A DNA stretch of 44,156 bases from Phaeoceros laevis. Lineage: Eukaryota; Anthocerotophyta; Anthocerotopsida; Notothyladales. Positions 1 to 11,061 of the stretch are shown piece by piece. The position numbers were made by a program, and so were the translations under genes. The stretch covers positions 58,414-102,569 of the forward strand of contig JBNGIQ010008846.1 in the NCBI GenBank assembly GCA_049999765.1. The letters are read 5' to 3'. Each line of letters begins with the position of its first letter. Within the stretch, counting starts at the first letter, position 1. Under the pieces are notes generated by a model. The model was not told where the DNA came from, made no database searches, and saw nothing but the letters and a program-made list of their open reading frames with translations.

Positions 1-916
1 ATCTATATGGATTGGTTTACGCACCAAGACAACAAGTCATCAACGTAGTCTCATCTGCCTAAGTTTGTGCATGGTACCTACTACATGTCTTCCAGTCTCA
101 TGATGTGACTCTAAGAACACCGGGGAACATTATAAGTTATAACACATGACATTAGTTATAAATTGTGTGGTTCGCTCCGTTTGATGCCTTTCAGCACCGG
201 GGATGTAAAGTAAAAATCTGTGTAGCCTGCAAGTTTACCTGTTCCAGAGCTAGCGCACATTGGAAGTAACCAATACTAGACTACTTGGGGTGATCAGGTA
301 GATTTGGAAATCTTAGCTTGAAGGACGAATCGAGGCTGGAGTCACATGCCAGCCAAAAGATGCACGGCCAGTGCCTCGGGCCTTGGATGAACAGAAAATA
401 GCTCAAAAGGTAACGATCTTGAAACAAGTCCTGCAGGACACGAAAATTCGGGTTGATGTGCCCAGCACTTTCAGGTTGTCATCGCGAGACGAGGTAGAGC
501 AATCAGCCCCTGGGGACAATCTACTTTCACAGCCGCGGTTATCACTTATAAGCTATTCCGGCTGTCAACCAAGAGTTCCTCCTTCATTCTCCTCAGTGGT
601 GCTCTCAGACTCTTTGTCATAATGCGAACGCCCTAGCAAGTCCTAACTAAAGGGCCTTTCGAAGGAGGAAGGAGAAGCTGGATTTCCCTGTTCGAGGGCA
701 CGGCTACGCCATGTAGCGAGCAAGGGAGCCGAAGGGATCAGTAGAGGTGACGCGTTGTGCAGGTTGAAGAGTCTACTACTGTAAGGCAGATGCTCCTCCC
801 CCCTGCTCTAAGGGACGTGCCTCCGAGAATTAGGGGAAACGGCAAGCCCGCCTGCCAGCCAACCATGGTCATGACGCGTAAGGTATTGCGGCCATGTGCC
901 ATATACAGCACCGGGC
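1..916. other. 5' flank of the XS/XH gene, no gene recognised
   Basis: There is no convincing coding sequence here. The short open frames at 371-622 and 757-957 resemble no family I know; the first begins at a GTG. The stretch could hold a 5' untranslated exon or an unrecognised first coding exon of the downstream gene. I looked for the Cys/His pattern of a zf-XS domain and did not find one. Confidence 0.4.
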
Positions 917-3873
917 ATGAGGCACTTCTCCGCCCTCGCGGCTGGGGCTGGGGCTAGTCAGCGGAAGCATGGCAATGGCAAGGTTAAGACTGGGAGCGAT
1001 GAGCAGCAGCAGGATAGGCACGATACGGCGTCAGAGGCGATAACTGCTGCGGCGGGGCCTTCTTCAGCAGCTTCCTTGATACCACGCTTGAATGTGCCAT
1101 CAGTATCCACCAGGTGCAACTCGCAGCGTGCCAAGGCTCGATCCGGCGGGAACCATCGGCAAGATAAGGGGCGGGAGGACGCCGCTCTCTACTCTGGTGA
1201 TCAACAAGAAGTTGGTGCATTGAAAGATGCTTTTCAGGGGGCATTCCCAGATACGTTTTGCAGGGCCGACAGGCCCCTGAGGTTGGAGCAGGAGGAGGCC
1301 CGGCGTACAAAAGAGGAGGAGAAGTACGTGTACCCATGGGTACTTGTGGTGGTCAATGTTGATCTTGCTAGATGGCAGCTCAACGGGGACCCATGGACGC
1401 TGATGCATGCCAAGTTGGAAACGTTCTTCGCAGCATTCAACCTAAGAGACGTTAAGGTTTTTGAGGGAGTACAGGCGCAGCAGCTCACTGGTGTCGTTGC
1501 CCTCATGTTCGACAAAGACTTGAATGGTTTCTGCGACGCTCATGCTTTGGAGGTTAGGTTTTTGCAATCTGGGCGAGGTAGGAAAGATTGGGACAGGAAG
1601 CGACTTCCTCGTGGTAACCCTGGTAAGGACCTGTACGGATGGATTGCACGGCGGGAAGATTACTATTCTGACACTCCGCTGGGCAAATTTCTGTTCGACT
1701 ATGGAGAGCTCAAGACCGTGGCCATGGTGGGGGAAGACAGGATGCACAAGTACAGCCAGAGATTTCAGCACACGGCGGATGCTACAGTTGACAAGTACAA
1801 GCATCAAGTTCAACGTTTGGAAAGTGAGCTTGCAGTGAAGAACAAGGAATTGCAGGTCCTCGACAGGAGAGTTGAAGGGTTGCAGAATACTGTGGCTGCA
1901 GCGGAGAAGACAAGAAAGAGAATTGAAGATGACCAGCTTCAAACGGTAGCAATGCGGAAGTCTGGTGAGATTCGGATGGCACTGGACATGTCCTGGACTA
2001 GACTCCAGCAGGTTGCTTCCTGGTAGATATATTCTCGAAGTGTATCTGCAGATAGAAGGCACTGCAACAAGAAACTGCATGATTCATGGGAAGGAATCCG
2101 TGTTTGACTCTGAATCTCACTGTTGGTGGCAGAACTGGAGTCTCTAAGCACCGAGCTGAAGAAAGTACAGGATGAGTACACTCACTCAAAAGTGGAGAAA
2201 GCCAACATAACCGCAGGCTTTGAGAGGAGATGCATTGAGATGGAACAGGCCAGAGAGGCTGAACTTGAAGCAGAGAGAAAGAAGCACCAGAGTGGGCAAA
2301 GAGAGGTGAATTGACACGCAAAGGGCACACTGCATGTGCACAAACAACACAGTTTTGATGTGGCACATGATATCCAGGCGCAAGGTGTGCAGCATCTTTG
2401 TCTGAGGCAACGTAGGGTGTGCAGGGTGTCATTTGCCGTTTGTATAAAGGAACTGGAAGGTGATGTTTGTGGGCATACTTACAGATGCAGAGGCGAATAC
2501 ACGTTCTTTCAGAAACTCACAAGAAAGCATACTCGAATCTCATGCGAAAACATGAGGTGAACCCTCTCTGCACTCGTCACTTGAACTCTTGCTTTGTGGT
2601 CGCAACAGGGCTAGACCACCCTAACCTTGACTTTGTGTTTCGTGTTGCAGAGGGACTTGAAGGTTGTGCAAGAACTGCAGAAAAAAAAGCTTTGGGAAGC
2701 AAGTCAGCAGAAAGCAGAACTTGAAAAATTACGAGTGCTGATGCGGAAACAAAAGGTTGATTTCGACTTTTATCCTTGAACTTAGCTGGTACTTTGTAGC
2801 TCTGCAAAGTTGCCGAGGATTATCCGGGTATAGATACCCCCCCGTGAAGTGCAAAAACTTGCACAGCCCTTGGTAGCAGTGGTAACATGAATGGATGTTG
2901 CATGCTGAGCAACTGTCTGTTCTGTCTCTTCTCCGTTAACTGGATTCAGCACGTCCAGAACGGAGAGAGGGAGCTTCGGTCTGATAACATCGGAAAACTT
3001 TCTCGCGGTAAGGAGCTTGTCACATCCTCTGCGAACAAGCACACCTTGCAGCTGTCTACTAGTGTGAAGAGAGAGTTGACTGGAAGCCAGAGCTTGCAAG
3101 GGAAGGTTAGCGACTTGACGGAGGAAAAAGAGGGTTTGCACGCAATGGTACAGTCTCTCCATCGTAAGGAGAGAGAAATAACTGAGGAGCTGGAGCAGAG
3201 CAGACGTACGGCTGTCGAGGTGCTATGTCTAGAAACCAGACTAGAGTAGCAGCCAGGCAGTTCTGACCCCGGCTTAACCGTGTCGGGCTTTCCTGTATTA
3301 TGTATGCAGGTGCTCGAGAAGCATGGTTCCAGAGAGAAAATAGGAGTGAAACGGATGGGTGAAATTGACAGCGGCCCATGGAAAGTTGCCTGTAAGAGGA
3401 AATACAAAGACGATTGGGAAGCACATTTCCAGCGGATCTTTGCGGAGTGGGAGCAGCGTGTAAGGGACTCCGAGTGGCACCCTTTCAAAGTGGTCCCTGT
3501 TGGCGACGACGATGAATGGAAGGTGACTTCTTCAGCTCCAGGATTTACAGCAGCCCTTCAACTCACCCACTGACCTCTTTTCTACATTCCCTATTTTAAA
3601 AGACTTGTGCTGAATGCGTTGTAGGAGGTTATCAATCAAGATGACAAGAAGCTGTTGCTCCTGAGGCAAGAGTTGGGAAAAGCTGTTTGCAAGACTATCA
3701 CCAACGCGATTTGTGAAGTCGAGGAATTCAATGCAAGTGGGCGCTACCCGGTGCCCGTTGCATACAATTTTGGAGACTACCGGAGGGCAAACCTGAATGA
3801 GGTTCTACAGTACTTGGACGAGCTCATAGAGAATGGCAAGATTGCAAAGAGAAGGAAGAGAAGCGACGGCTGA
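917..3873 (+). CDS. IDN2: IDN2/FDM-like XS - coiled coil - XH protein (RNA-directed DNA methylation)
   Basis: Seven exons join in phase: 917-1964, 2133-2305, 2485-2556, 2651-2755, 2950-3219, 3310-3522, 3625-3873, giving about 709 aa. All introns are GT..AG. Exon 1 ends with an XS domain (VVVNVD, then KDW, DLYGWIARREDYYSD, GELKTV; nt about 1320-1720), the dsRNA-binding fold shared with SGS3. Exons 1-5 continue as a long Lys/Glu-rich coiled coil. Exons 6-7 encode an XH domain (IGVKRMGEID, then EWHPFKVV, FNASGRYPVPV, RANLNEVLQYLDEL). The XS-coil-XH order is that of IDN2/IDP/FDM, which bind RNA and work with Pol V transcripts in RNA-directed DNA methylation in the nucleus. SGS3 lacks XH, so this is not SGS3. 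The usual N-terminal zf-XS zinc finger is not visible; about 110 low-complexity residues precede the XS domain. The start is the first ATG of the frame (917); a GTG at 896 lies upstream. An earlier exon is possible. Confidence 0.88.
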
Positions 3874-4403
3874 AGGACATGAACTCATTCACTCCTTCGT
3901 AGGCAAATCCTGCGTAGTCTTATGTCACTGGGCAAATTGACAGAATGACCAGGTTGTGTCCCCAGGTGAGTATATGATGTCCAAGGATGTTTAACATACT
4001 GATCGTTCTGGCTATTTCTGGTGGCTAGTATTACGTTGAGATCTCCAACCTTGGAACACCGGGGCAGTACGTTGCGTACTTCCTACATATTCCGAGGAGT
4101 CCTTTGAGGCAAGGACTCCTCGGCAAGGAGTCCACCATTGGGTAAGGGGGCCATCCACTCGGTCTGTAAATGTCTATCTTGACATTAACTAAACCCACCT
4201 ACAAAATGGTGGACATCGTATCCTGGACACCACTGACCATGATCCATAGATAGCTTGTCCAAGTTTGACATCATGATGACAGCCTTCACGATGTGGCAAG
4301 GTTCGGGGAGAATAGTGAACTCGTGCCTTCTTAGGTGTTGAGACCATACGCTAAAGCCGGTTTCTTAGCGTGCACCTTCCATCTGCGAGTTCAGTAGTAT
4401 TAC
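3874..4403. other. Intergenic between convergent genes; contains a perfect hairpin
   Basis: This 530-bp stretch separates the 3' ends of the XS/XH gene and the first PPR gene. I see no coding sequence. It contains the inverted repeat at 4092-4123, listed separately. Confidence 0.5.
4092..4123. repeat. Perfect 13-bp inverted repeat with 6-nt loop
   Basis: The arms CCGAGGAGTCCTT (4092-4104) and AAGGACTCCTCGG (4111-4123) are exact reverse complements around the loop TGAGGC. Ten bases resembling the right arm (CAAGGAGTCC) follow at once at 4124-4133. It could be a 3'-end RNA hairpin of the XS/XH transcript or part of a small inverted-repeat element. Confidence 0.75.
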
Positions 4404-7340
4404 CTACCAGTAGTCCCCACACGAGCATTTCCCGTCTTTGAACACATGGAAGCGACTTGCATCCCGGCAGATAATAGTTCGCCTCTCTACTTTTGAAATG
4501 AAAGCTGTGGCTGTGTGACAATCCATACACACCCGGAGATTTTTCACAACACGTATGATAGTCCCTTCAGGTGTCTTGTTCAGGGCATAAGCGATAGCCA
4601 ACTTCTCACTGTGTCCACACAACTCAGTTTCCTTCTCGGCATCCGGCATGTCTCGCAAGGACGAGTTGAGGTGTGGTATATATCCTTCTTTCTTAATTTT
4701 GGGGAGCAGCTGTTCCAGCCTTGCATAGATACCCTCACTCTCAGGATGCTTCTTGTCGCCAACTATAAATGTGTGCACCACTCCGTCCAAGTCAGTCCAC
4801 CAGCTCTGACCTGGCTGCTTCCATGCTTTGGATTTCACTCTTCTTGCCTGCATCTCTTTTGCCTCGTCCCACATCTGAGCGCCTGCATAAATATTGGACA
4901 TCAACACATAGGATGAGGCACCTGTTTCATTCGTACTCACTGCAAACTCAAAAACCTGTCGCCCAATCTTCACGTTATTCCACTTCCGACAAGCGCCCAA
5001 CAGACTGAGCCAGACCGTATCATTAGGTCGGAAAGGCATGGTCTTGGCCATCTGTAACGCCTCAGATAGATGACCTGCACGGCCCAGGAGATCCATCATA
5101 CATGTGTAGTGTTCAATGGTTGGAGCGATGCCGAAATCTCTGCTCATGGTCTCAAAGTACCGTCGCCCTTTCTCCAATAAACCCACATGACTGCACACAG
5201 TCAGCACACTCAGAAAAGTGATGCCATCTGGCTGTATGCCCTCCAGCTTCATCCTGTCAAGCAAGTCAAACACAGCTTCACTCTCTCCATGGCGGGCATA
5301 TCCTGCAGTCAATGCACCCCATGCTGCCATGTCCCTCTCACGTAGAGAATCAAATACCCGCTGTGAATCAGCCATGCTCCCACACTTTGCATACATATTT
5401 ACAAGGCTAGAGCCCACAACCACATCACCCTGCAATCCCCGTTCCTCGATCTGCGCATTGAGCTGTTCTCCCAGAGGCAGAGCGGCTACAGCTGCACATG
5501 CCTGCAGCAAGCAAACAAATGTAACAGAATCGGGTGGGTTAATGCCTTCTCTTTGCATACTACAGTACAGCATGAGGGCTTCCTGAGCCATCCCCTGCTG
5601 GGCATAACCTGCAATGATGGCAGTCCACGTCACCACATTTTTTTCGGGGAGTTTGCCGAACACTCCCTGAGCATGCTCTACACTCCCACACTTGACATAC
5701 ATGTTAACTAAGCTGGCACCTATGACCACATCATCTTGCAGGCCTCGTCCTTCAATCTCTGCATGGAGTTGCTTCCCCTGATCCAAAGCTACTGCACCTA
5801 CACTTGCACATGCCTGCAGCAGGCATACAAACGTGACAGAATCAGGTGGCGTGATACCGTCTTGTAGCATACCACAGTAAAGACTCAGGGCCTCCTGACC
5901 CATCGCCTGCTGGGTATAACCTGCGATCATGGCAGTCCATGTGACCACATTTTTGTGAGGAAGCAAGTCAAACAGTTGGCGAGCATCCTGTACGCTACCA
6001 CACTTCGCATACATGTTGACTAAATTTGCACCTACAACCACATCACCCTGCATTCCTTGTACTTTGATCTGCGAGTGGAGCTGCTTTCCCTGTTGCAAAC
6101 CTTCTACGCCTACACTGGCACATGCCTGGAGGAGACATGCAAAGGTGAAAGAATCAGGTGGAGTCATGCCTTCTCGTACCATACGGCTGTAAAGACCAAG
6201 GGCCTCGTTACCCTTCCCCTGATGGGCATAACCTGCGATCATAGCGGTCCAGGTTACCACATCTTTCTGGGCAAGTCTCTCGAACACCCTGCGAGCATCC
6301 TCTAAGCTACCACACTTTGCATACATATCAACCAGGCAAGTCTGAACGAAAATATCTGGCTTCCCAGCACTTGCAACAATATGAGCATGGACATCCTTGC
6401 CGGTAGCTAAATCTCGTGCACTAGCACACGCTTTCAGCACTGCTAAAAAGATATGATTGTCTGACTTAACAGCTGACTGGCTCCTCTGCTTTCGATATAG
6501 TCTTATAGCCTGTGTCGGCTCGCCATGTCTAGCATATGCCAATATTATGGACGACCAGTTATAGGCGTCTGGTGTAGCGACTTTAGAAAAGACTGTCATC
6601 GCATCGTCCAACCTCCCATGTGACGCATACAGGCTGATGAGATGGGTCGCCAGGAATGCGTTTCCTTCATACCCACTTTTGAGTGTAAGAGCATGAATGC
6701 GTCTGCCCAGTGCCAGGTCCTTTTGTGCGGTGCACCTCTTGAGCACACGGTAGAAGAGATTGTTGGGGACATGGCATCGTCTCTGCACCAGGACGTTCAA
6801 CGCATCCACAGCCTCAGTAACCAGTCCATGCTCACATAGTTTTTGGCACATTACAACCTCCAAATCGCCCTCATGTGCTGCTAACCTGCCGGTAGCCCGT
6901 TGAAATGCGGTGGACGCAAACTCAGGTGGCCTCCCCATCTCAGGGTCCACCGTGGCAAGCTGCGATTCCACCCGAGCAGGCTTGAGCTGATTGCAGGGCC
7001 AGGACGCGTCCTTGGACTTCGTGTGCTTGAAATCAGGATGCCGAGGAACCCTCTCACTTCGCTCGTTGTCCCACCATTGTGTGGGATGTGAGAAAAACCC
7101 TCGCCACAACAACTCGTGTAGCTCTTCCGCAGTCGTTCCTTCCTCTCCATGGGATGCTTGAGTTTGCCCCCACCGTACCTCGGCTGCTTGCAGGCTGAGG
7201 GCCTCAAGTCCGCCATCTTCAGGTAGTGGTTGCAGAAATGTCAAACTCCGCTTCCGTCGCAGTGAAGAGACTGGTGGAAAATCAGCATTCAACTGCGGGC
7301 CCGTAAGCCGGAAGTCCAGCTGCAACTGGCGAGCAGCCAT
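4404..7340 (-). CDS. PDF-PPR PLS-class protein with complete DYW domain (putative C-to-U RNA editing factor)
   Basis: A 978-aa intronless protein starting at MAARQLQLDF; the paralogue at 24430 starts in the same way. Residues about 76-131 form a PDF-type module (LLWRGFFSHPTQWWDN, then PDF at 102-104), like the motif of OSB ssDNA-binding proteins. Residues about 150-740 are PPR repeats, including three P-L-S modules of about 104 aa (MIAGY, LLQAC, LVNMYAKCG). E1/E2 motifs (HYTCMMDLLGRAGHL) and a PG box (KQPGQSWW) follow. The DYW domain is complete: HSE at 910-912 (zinc His and catalytic Glu), CMDCH at 938-942, a second zinc set near CSC, and terminal DYW. Such proteins bind organelle transcripts in a sequence-specific way and deaminate one C to U. 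No transit peptide is obvious by eye, but the N-terminus is rich in Arg/Leu/Ser. It is divergent from the gene at 7718, with 377 bp between them. It is the only gene in the window with an intact classical DYW ending. Confidence 0.95.
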   Translation of the reverse strand: MAARQLQLDFRLTGPQLNADFPPVSSLRRKRSLTFLQPLPEDGGLEALSLQAAEVRWGQTQASHGEEGTTAEELHELLWRGFFSHPTQWWDNERSERVPRHPDFKHTKSKDASWPCNQLKPARVESQLATVDPEMGRPPEFASTAFQRATGRLAAHEGDLEVVMCQKLCEHGLVTEAVDALNVLVQRRCHVPNNLFYRVLKRCTAQKDLALGRRIHALTLKSGYEGNAFLATHLISLYASHGRLDDAMTVFSKVATPDAYNWSSIILAYARHGEPTQAIRLYRKQRSQSAVKSDNHIFLAVLKACASARDLATGKDVHAHIVASAGKPDIFVQTCLVDMYAKCGSLEDARRVFERLAQKDVVTWTAMIAGYAHQGKGNEALGLYSRMVREGMTPPDSFTFACLLQACASVGVEGLQQGKQLHSQIKVQGMQGDVVVGANLVNMYAKCGSVQDARQLFDLLPHKNVVTWTAMIAGYTQQAMGQEALSLYCGMLQDGITPPDSVTFVCLLQACASVGAVALDQGKQLHAEIEGRGLQDDVVIGASLVNMYVKCGSVEHAQGVFGKLPEKNVVTWTAIIAGYAQQGMAQEALMLYCSMQREGINPPDSVTFVCLLQACAAVAALPLGEQLNAQIEERGLQGDVVVGSSLVNMYAKCGSMADSQRVFDSLRERDMAAWGALTAGYARHGESEAVFDLLDRMKLEGIQPDGITFLSVLTVCSHVGLLEKGRRYFETMSRDFGIAPTIEHYTCMMDLLGRAGHLSEALQMAKTMPFRPNDTVWLSLLGACRKWNNVKIGRQVFEFAVSTNETGASSYVLMSNIYAGAQMWDEAKEMQARRVKSKAWKQPGQSWWTDLDGVVHTFIVGDKKHPESEGIYARLEQLLPKIKKEGYIPHLNSSLRDMPDAEKETELCGHSEKLAIAYALNKTPEGTIIRVVKNLRVCMDCHTATAFISKVERRTIICRDASRFHVFKDGKCSCGDYW

Positions 7341-7717
7341 CAGTCGAACAGCATCCCAAGAGCTGGCCGGTGTCTAAACTCCCCGAAATTTCCATCAGAC
7401 TTGCAGGTATGGGAACTGTGGCACAGCCCTACTATCATGAGAAGCCAAGCTACTAGTATGCCTCACAGCAGAGCCCCACGCCAGCAGTCAGCCCACTGGC
7501 GGCAGTGGTTGGTCCAATCTTTGTTGTGATAGTTAATGGCAACGGAAGACACTCAAAACGCAGCCAGGAGTGTCTCGCAAAGATGGCAGCATTTAGTTGG
7601 CATATTGCTAGACTAGTTCGTTACGTGCAATCCATACCCTAGTTCATAACGGAAGTCAGAATGACGTCAGATTGATGGTCGCCAGCGCTATGCATTTCGA
7701 TTTCCTCTGGTCCACCG
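7341..7717. promoter_or_regulatory. Shared upstream region of two divergent PPR genes
   Basis: This 377-bp region separates the start codons of the divergent PPR genes at 7340 and 7718, so both promoters must lie in or beyond it. I see no clear TATA box or coding sequence. Confidence 0.45.
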
Positions 7718-10693
7718 ATGTCCGCTCTGTTTTGCAAGGACGTTGCATTCGTGCAAGGAGCACTTAAGAGTGCCGGATCTGAGGCCATCGGCCACCCACA
7801 GGCGAAGGTGTTGGGTCTGGGACTGCAATCAATGTCGGAGGAAAAAGGAGAGACTACAGAAAGGCTGCAGAATTTCTTTGCAAATCCGACGGAGTGGTGG
7901 GACGACAGGCAGGGTAAGGGACTGGTCCAGGATGATGATTGTTGGCACAACAAGTCCGACGACGGCTTGTGGTTGAAATACTGCGCAAGGACTACTCGGT
8001 TGGGCTCGTGGCCAGCCGTTTGCGACTCTGCGAGGACGAGGCCGTCGGCATCTGCATTCACCCGGATTCAAGGAGCTTCTTCCCAGGTCACAGCCCATGA
8101 GGGCAATTCGCAATTGGAGGTCGGAACGTGCAGGAAATTATGTGAGGATGGACAGATCACTGAGGCTGTAAATGCCCTGGACCTCTTGGTGCAGCGAGGA
8201 TGCCAGGTACCCAACAACCTCTTCTACCTTGTCCTTAAAAGGTGCATTGCACAAAAGGACCTGGTTCTGGGCAAACGCATTCATGCACTCAGTATCAAAA
8301 GTGGGTATGAAGGGAACGCGTTTCTGGCCACTCACCTCATCGGTCTGTATGCTTCACATGGCAGGTTAACTGAAGCAATGCGAGTCTTTTCCAAGGTCTC
8401 TACACCGGACGCCTACAATTGGGCTTCCATCATATTAGCATGCGCTAGACATGGACAGCCTGCACAGGCTATAGCACTATATCGACAGATGCATGAATCA
8501 CATCGGAAGGCGGATGATCGTATTTTTGTAGCAGTTCTTAAAGCGTGTGCTAGTGCAGGCGATTTGTCTGCTGGGAAGGATGTGCATGCTCATATTGTAA
8601 CCAGTGCAAGGAAGCCAGATGTGTTCGTCCAAAACTCCCTGGTCGATATGTATGCGAAATGCGGTAGCTTGGAAAATGCTCGGCGAGAATTCGACAAAGT
8701 TTCTCCAAAGGACGTGGTGACGTGGACTGTCATGATCGCAGGTTATGCGCAGCAAGGGATGGGTAATGAAGCCCTTCGCCTATACAGTAGCATGCAACTA
8801 GAAGGCATATATCCACCCGATGCTGTCACATTTGTGTGCCTCCTGCAGGCATGTGCAAATGCCGGCCGAGTAGCTCTGCATCAGGGGACGCAGCTTCATG
8901 CACAGATCGAAGTCCGAGGACTGCAGAATGATGTGGTTGTGGGCGGCAGCTTGGTGAATATGTATGCTAAGCTCGGGAGCATAAGGAATGCTCAGAGAGT
9001 GTTCGAGAGTCTTCCAAAGAAAAACGTGGTGAGCTGGACCGCCATGATCACAGGTTATACGGAGCACGGTATGGGTGAGGAAGCCCTTGATCTTTACAAT
9101 AGCATGCAACAAGAAGGGATCGCTCCACCGGATGCTGTCACGTTTGTGTGCCTCCTTCAGGCGTGTGCAAGTGTAGGTGTACTAGCCCTGCATCAGGGAA
9201 AGCGGCTCCACGTGCAGATTGAACAACGAGAATTGCAATCTAATGTGGTTATTGGTGTCAGCTTGGTCAACATGTATGCGAAATGTGGAAGTGTAGAGAA
9301 TGCTCAGCAAGTGTTTGACAGTCTTTCCCGAAAAAATGTTGTGGCGTGGACTGCCATGATTGCAGGTTATGCCCAGCAGGGGATGGGTCAGGAAGCCCTT
9401 AGGCTTTATAGTGTTATGCAACAAGAGGGTCTAACTTCACCAAATTCTGTCACATTTGTATGCCTCCTACAGGCATGCGGAACTGTATCAGCTCTGCCTC
9501 TGGGAAAACAGCTACATGCACAAATTGAAGAACGAGGGCTGCAAGATGATGTGGTTGTAGGCGGCAGCTTGGTTAACATGTATGCAAAATGTGGGAGTGT
9601 GGACATTGCTCAGAGGGTTTTCGACAGACTTCCTGAAAAAAACGTGGTGGCGTGGAATGCCATGATTGCAGGTTATGCCCAGCAAGGGATGGCCCTGGAG
9701 GCCCTCAGTCTTTACAGTGGCATGCAACAAGAAGGCGTCACTTCTCCCAATCCTGCCACATTTGTTTGCCTCCTGCAAGCATGTGCAGCTGTTGCGGCTC
9801 TTCCTCTGGGAAAGCAGCTCCATGCTCAGATTGAAAAACGAGGATTACAGGGTGATGCAGTTGTGGGCCCAAGCTTGGTAAGTATGTATGCCAAGTGTGG
9901 GAGCTTGCAGGATGCACAGCTGATATTTGATTCATTGGTTAAACGGGACATTGTGGCATGGAGTGCACTGATTGCAGGGTACACTCGCCAAGGAAATAGT
10001 GAAGTTGTGTTCGACTTACTTGACAGGATGGAACTGGAGGGCATAGAGCCAGACAACATCACCTTGCTCAGTGTGCTAACAGTATGCAGCCATATGGGTC
10101 TTGTGGACAAAGGCCGAAAGTACTTTGAGGCCCTGAGGGCAGCCTATGGCATCAGTCCCACCATTGAGCACTACACATGCATGATGGATCTCCTGGGCCG
10201 TGCAGGCCATCTGGATGAGGTGCTGGAGATGGCAAAGACCATGCCTTTCCAACCTAATGCTGCAGTTTGGCTCAGTGTGCTGGGGGCTTGTCAAAAGTGG
10301 AACAATGTTGAGGTTGGACGGATGGCTTTTGAGCATGCACTGACTATAGATGAAAAAGATGCCTCAGCCTACATTCTGATGTCCAACATTTATGAGGGCG
10401 CTGGGATGTGGGAGGAGGCAAAAGAGGTGCAGGCAAGGAGATTGCAATTTGGGGCATGGAAACAGCCAGGCTTAAGCTGGTGGACTGACATGGTTGGAGT
10501 GGTGCATGCCTTTGGGGTTGGAGAAAGGTCTAGAAAGCACTCGCAAATTCATGTGCAGCTGCAGACGCCCTCTTGTGACCACCTCGCCAGTCCCACGAGG
10601 GGACAGCCAAGCACGCTACAGTTGAAAAATACTTGGATGCCTTCCCAACGGTGGCCTCTGCAAGTTGATGTGATTGTAGGCAAAAGATGGTGA
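7718..10693 (+). CDS. PPR PLS-class protein, E-type, DYW domain lost
   Basis: A 991-aa intronless frame from ATG. A decayed PDF module lies at residues about 49-110: the half NFFANPTEWWDD is kept, but the PDF/FKHK half reads QDDDCWH. PPR repeats follow, with four near-identical PLS modules (MIAGYAQQGMG, LLQAC, LVNMYAKCG), then E1/E2 motifs (HYTCMMDLLGRAGHL) and the PG-box segment KQPGLSWW. About 20 residues later, after GVGERSRKHS, the similarity to DYW proteins stops. The last 45 or so residues are unrelated and run into a second PPR relic at about 10655. It therefore has no HxE or zinc residues and cannot deaminate by itself. It could work with a DYW protein supplied in trans, as some seed-plant E/E+ proteins do, or be newly decaying. 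The long open array argues for recent or continuing constraint. Confidence 0.9.
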   Translation: MSALFCKDVAFVQGALKSAGSEAIGHPQAKVLGLGLQSMSEEKGETTERLQNFFANPTEWWDDRQGKGLVQDDDCWHNKSDDGLWLKYCARTTRLGSWPAVCDSARTRPSASAFTRIQGASSQVTAHEGNSQLEVGTCRKLCEDGQITEAVNALDLLVQRGCQVPNNLFYLVLKRCIAQKDLVLGKRIHALSIKSGYEGNAFLATHLIGLYASHGRLTEAMRVFSKVSTPDAYNWASIILACARHGQPAQAIALYRQMHESHRKADDRIFVAVLKACASAGDLSAGKDVHAHIVTSARKPDVFVQNSLVDMYAKCGSLENARREFDKVSPKDVVTWTVMIAGYAQQGMGNEALRLYSSMQLEGIYPPDAVTFVCLLQACANAGRVALHQGTQLHAQIEVRGLQNDVVVGGSLVNMYAKLGSIRNAQRVFESLPKKNVVSWTAMITGYTEHGMGEEALDLYNSMQQEGIAPPDAVTFVCLLQACASVGVLALHQGKRLHVQIEQRELQSNVVIGVSLVNMYAKCGSVENAQQVFDSLSRKNVVAWTAMIAGYAQQGMGQEALRLYSVMQQEGLTSPNSVTFVCLLQACGTVSALPLGKQLHAQIEERGLQDDVVVGGSLVNMYAKCGSVDIAQRVFDRLPEKNVVAWNAMIAGYAQQGMALEALSLYSGMQQEGVTSPNPATFVCLLQACAAVAALPLGKQLHAQIEKRGLQGDAVVGPSLVSMYAKCGSLQDAQLIFDSLVKRDIVAWSALIAGYTRQGNSEVVFDLLDRMELEGIEPDNITLLSVLTVCSHMGLVDKGRKYFEALRAAYGISPTIEHYTCMMDLLGRAGHLDEVLEMAKTMPFQPNAAVWLSVLGACQKWNNVEVGRMAFEHALTIDEKDASAYILMSNIYEGAGMWEEAKEVQARRLQFGAWKQPGLSWWTDMVGVVHAFGVGERSRKHSQIHVQLQTPSCDHLASPTRGQPSTLQLKNTWMPSQRWPLQVDVIVGKRW

Positions 10694-11061
10694 ACATGTA
10701 TTGCAAGTGTGGTAGCATGGAGGATACTCATAGAGTGTTTGAGAGGCTCCATCACAAGAATGTTGTGAGATGGACCACCATGACCGTCGGGTTCTGTCCA
10801 GCGGGGGCTGGGTGAGAAGCACTTGCATTTTATGGAAGCATGCAACAAGAAGTCATTAGCACGTGATTCCCTCATGTGTGCCTGCTCCAGGCATGTACAA
10901 CTATAGCAGGTCTGGCTCTGGGATGGCAGCTCTGGCTCTGAGAAGGCAGCTCCCTGTACAGGTTCAGAGGATAAGGCTTGCAAAGGCTCAGAGGACAAGG
11001 GTGGCAACTGATGTGGTGGAAGGCACAGGCTTGGTGAACATGTTTGCCAAATGTGGGGGCT
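10694..11061 (+). pseudogene. PPR relic, classical (C-to-U type) family
   Basis: Translated across frames, this stretch shows broken PPR pieces: VNMYCKCGSMEDTHRVFERL, KNVVRWTTM, GSMQQE, CLLQACTT, then a second LVNMFAKCGG. Stops and frameshifts separate the pieces. The resemblance starts at about 10655, inside the last codons of the upstream gene. This suggests that a deletion or recombination joined that gene to the middle of another PPR gene and removed its DYW domain. Confidence 0.75.

Noticed and set aside
1442-2080. Minus-strand frame of 212 codons opposite the XS/XH gene
   Set aside because: It overlaps the XS and coiled-coil exon on the other strand, starts without ATG and resembles no family.
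917-3873. Assignment of the XS gene as SGS3
   Set aside because: The clear C-terminal XH domain is present in IDN2/FDM proteins and absent from SGS3.
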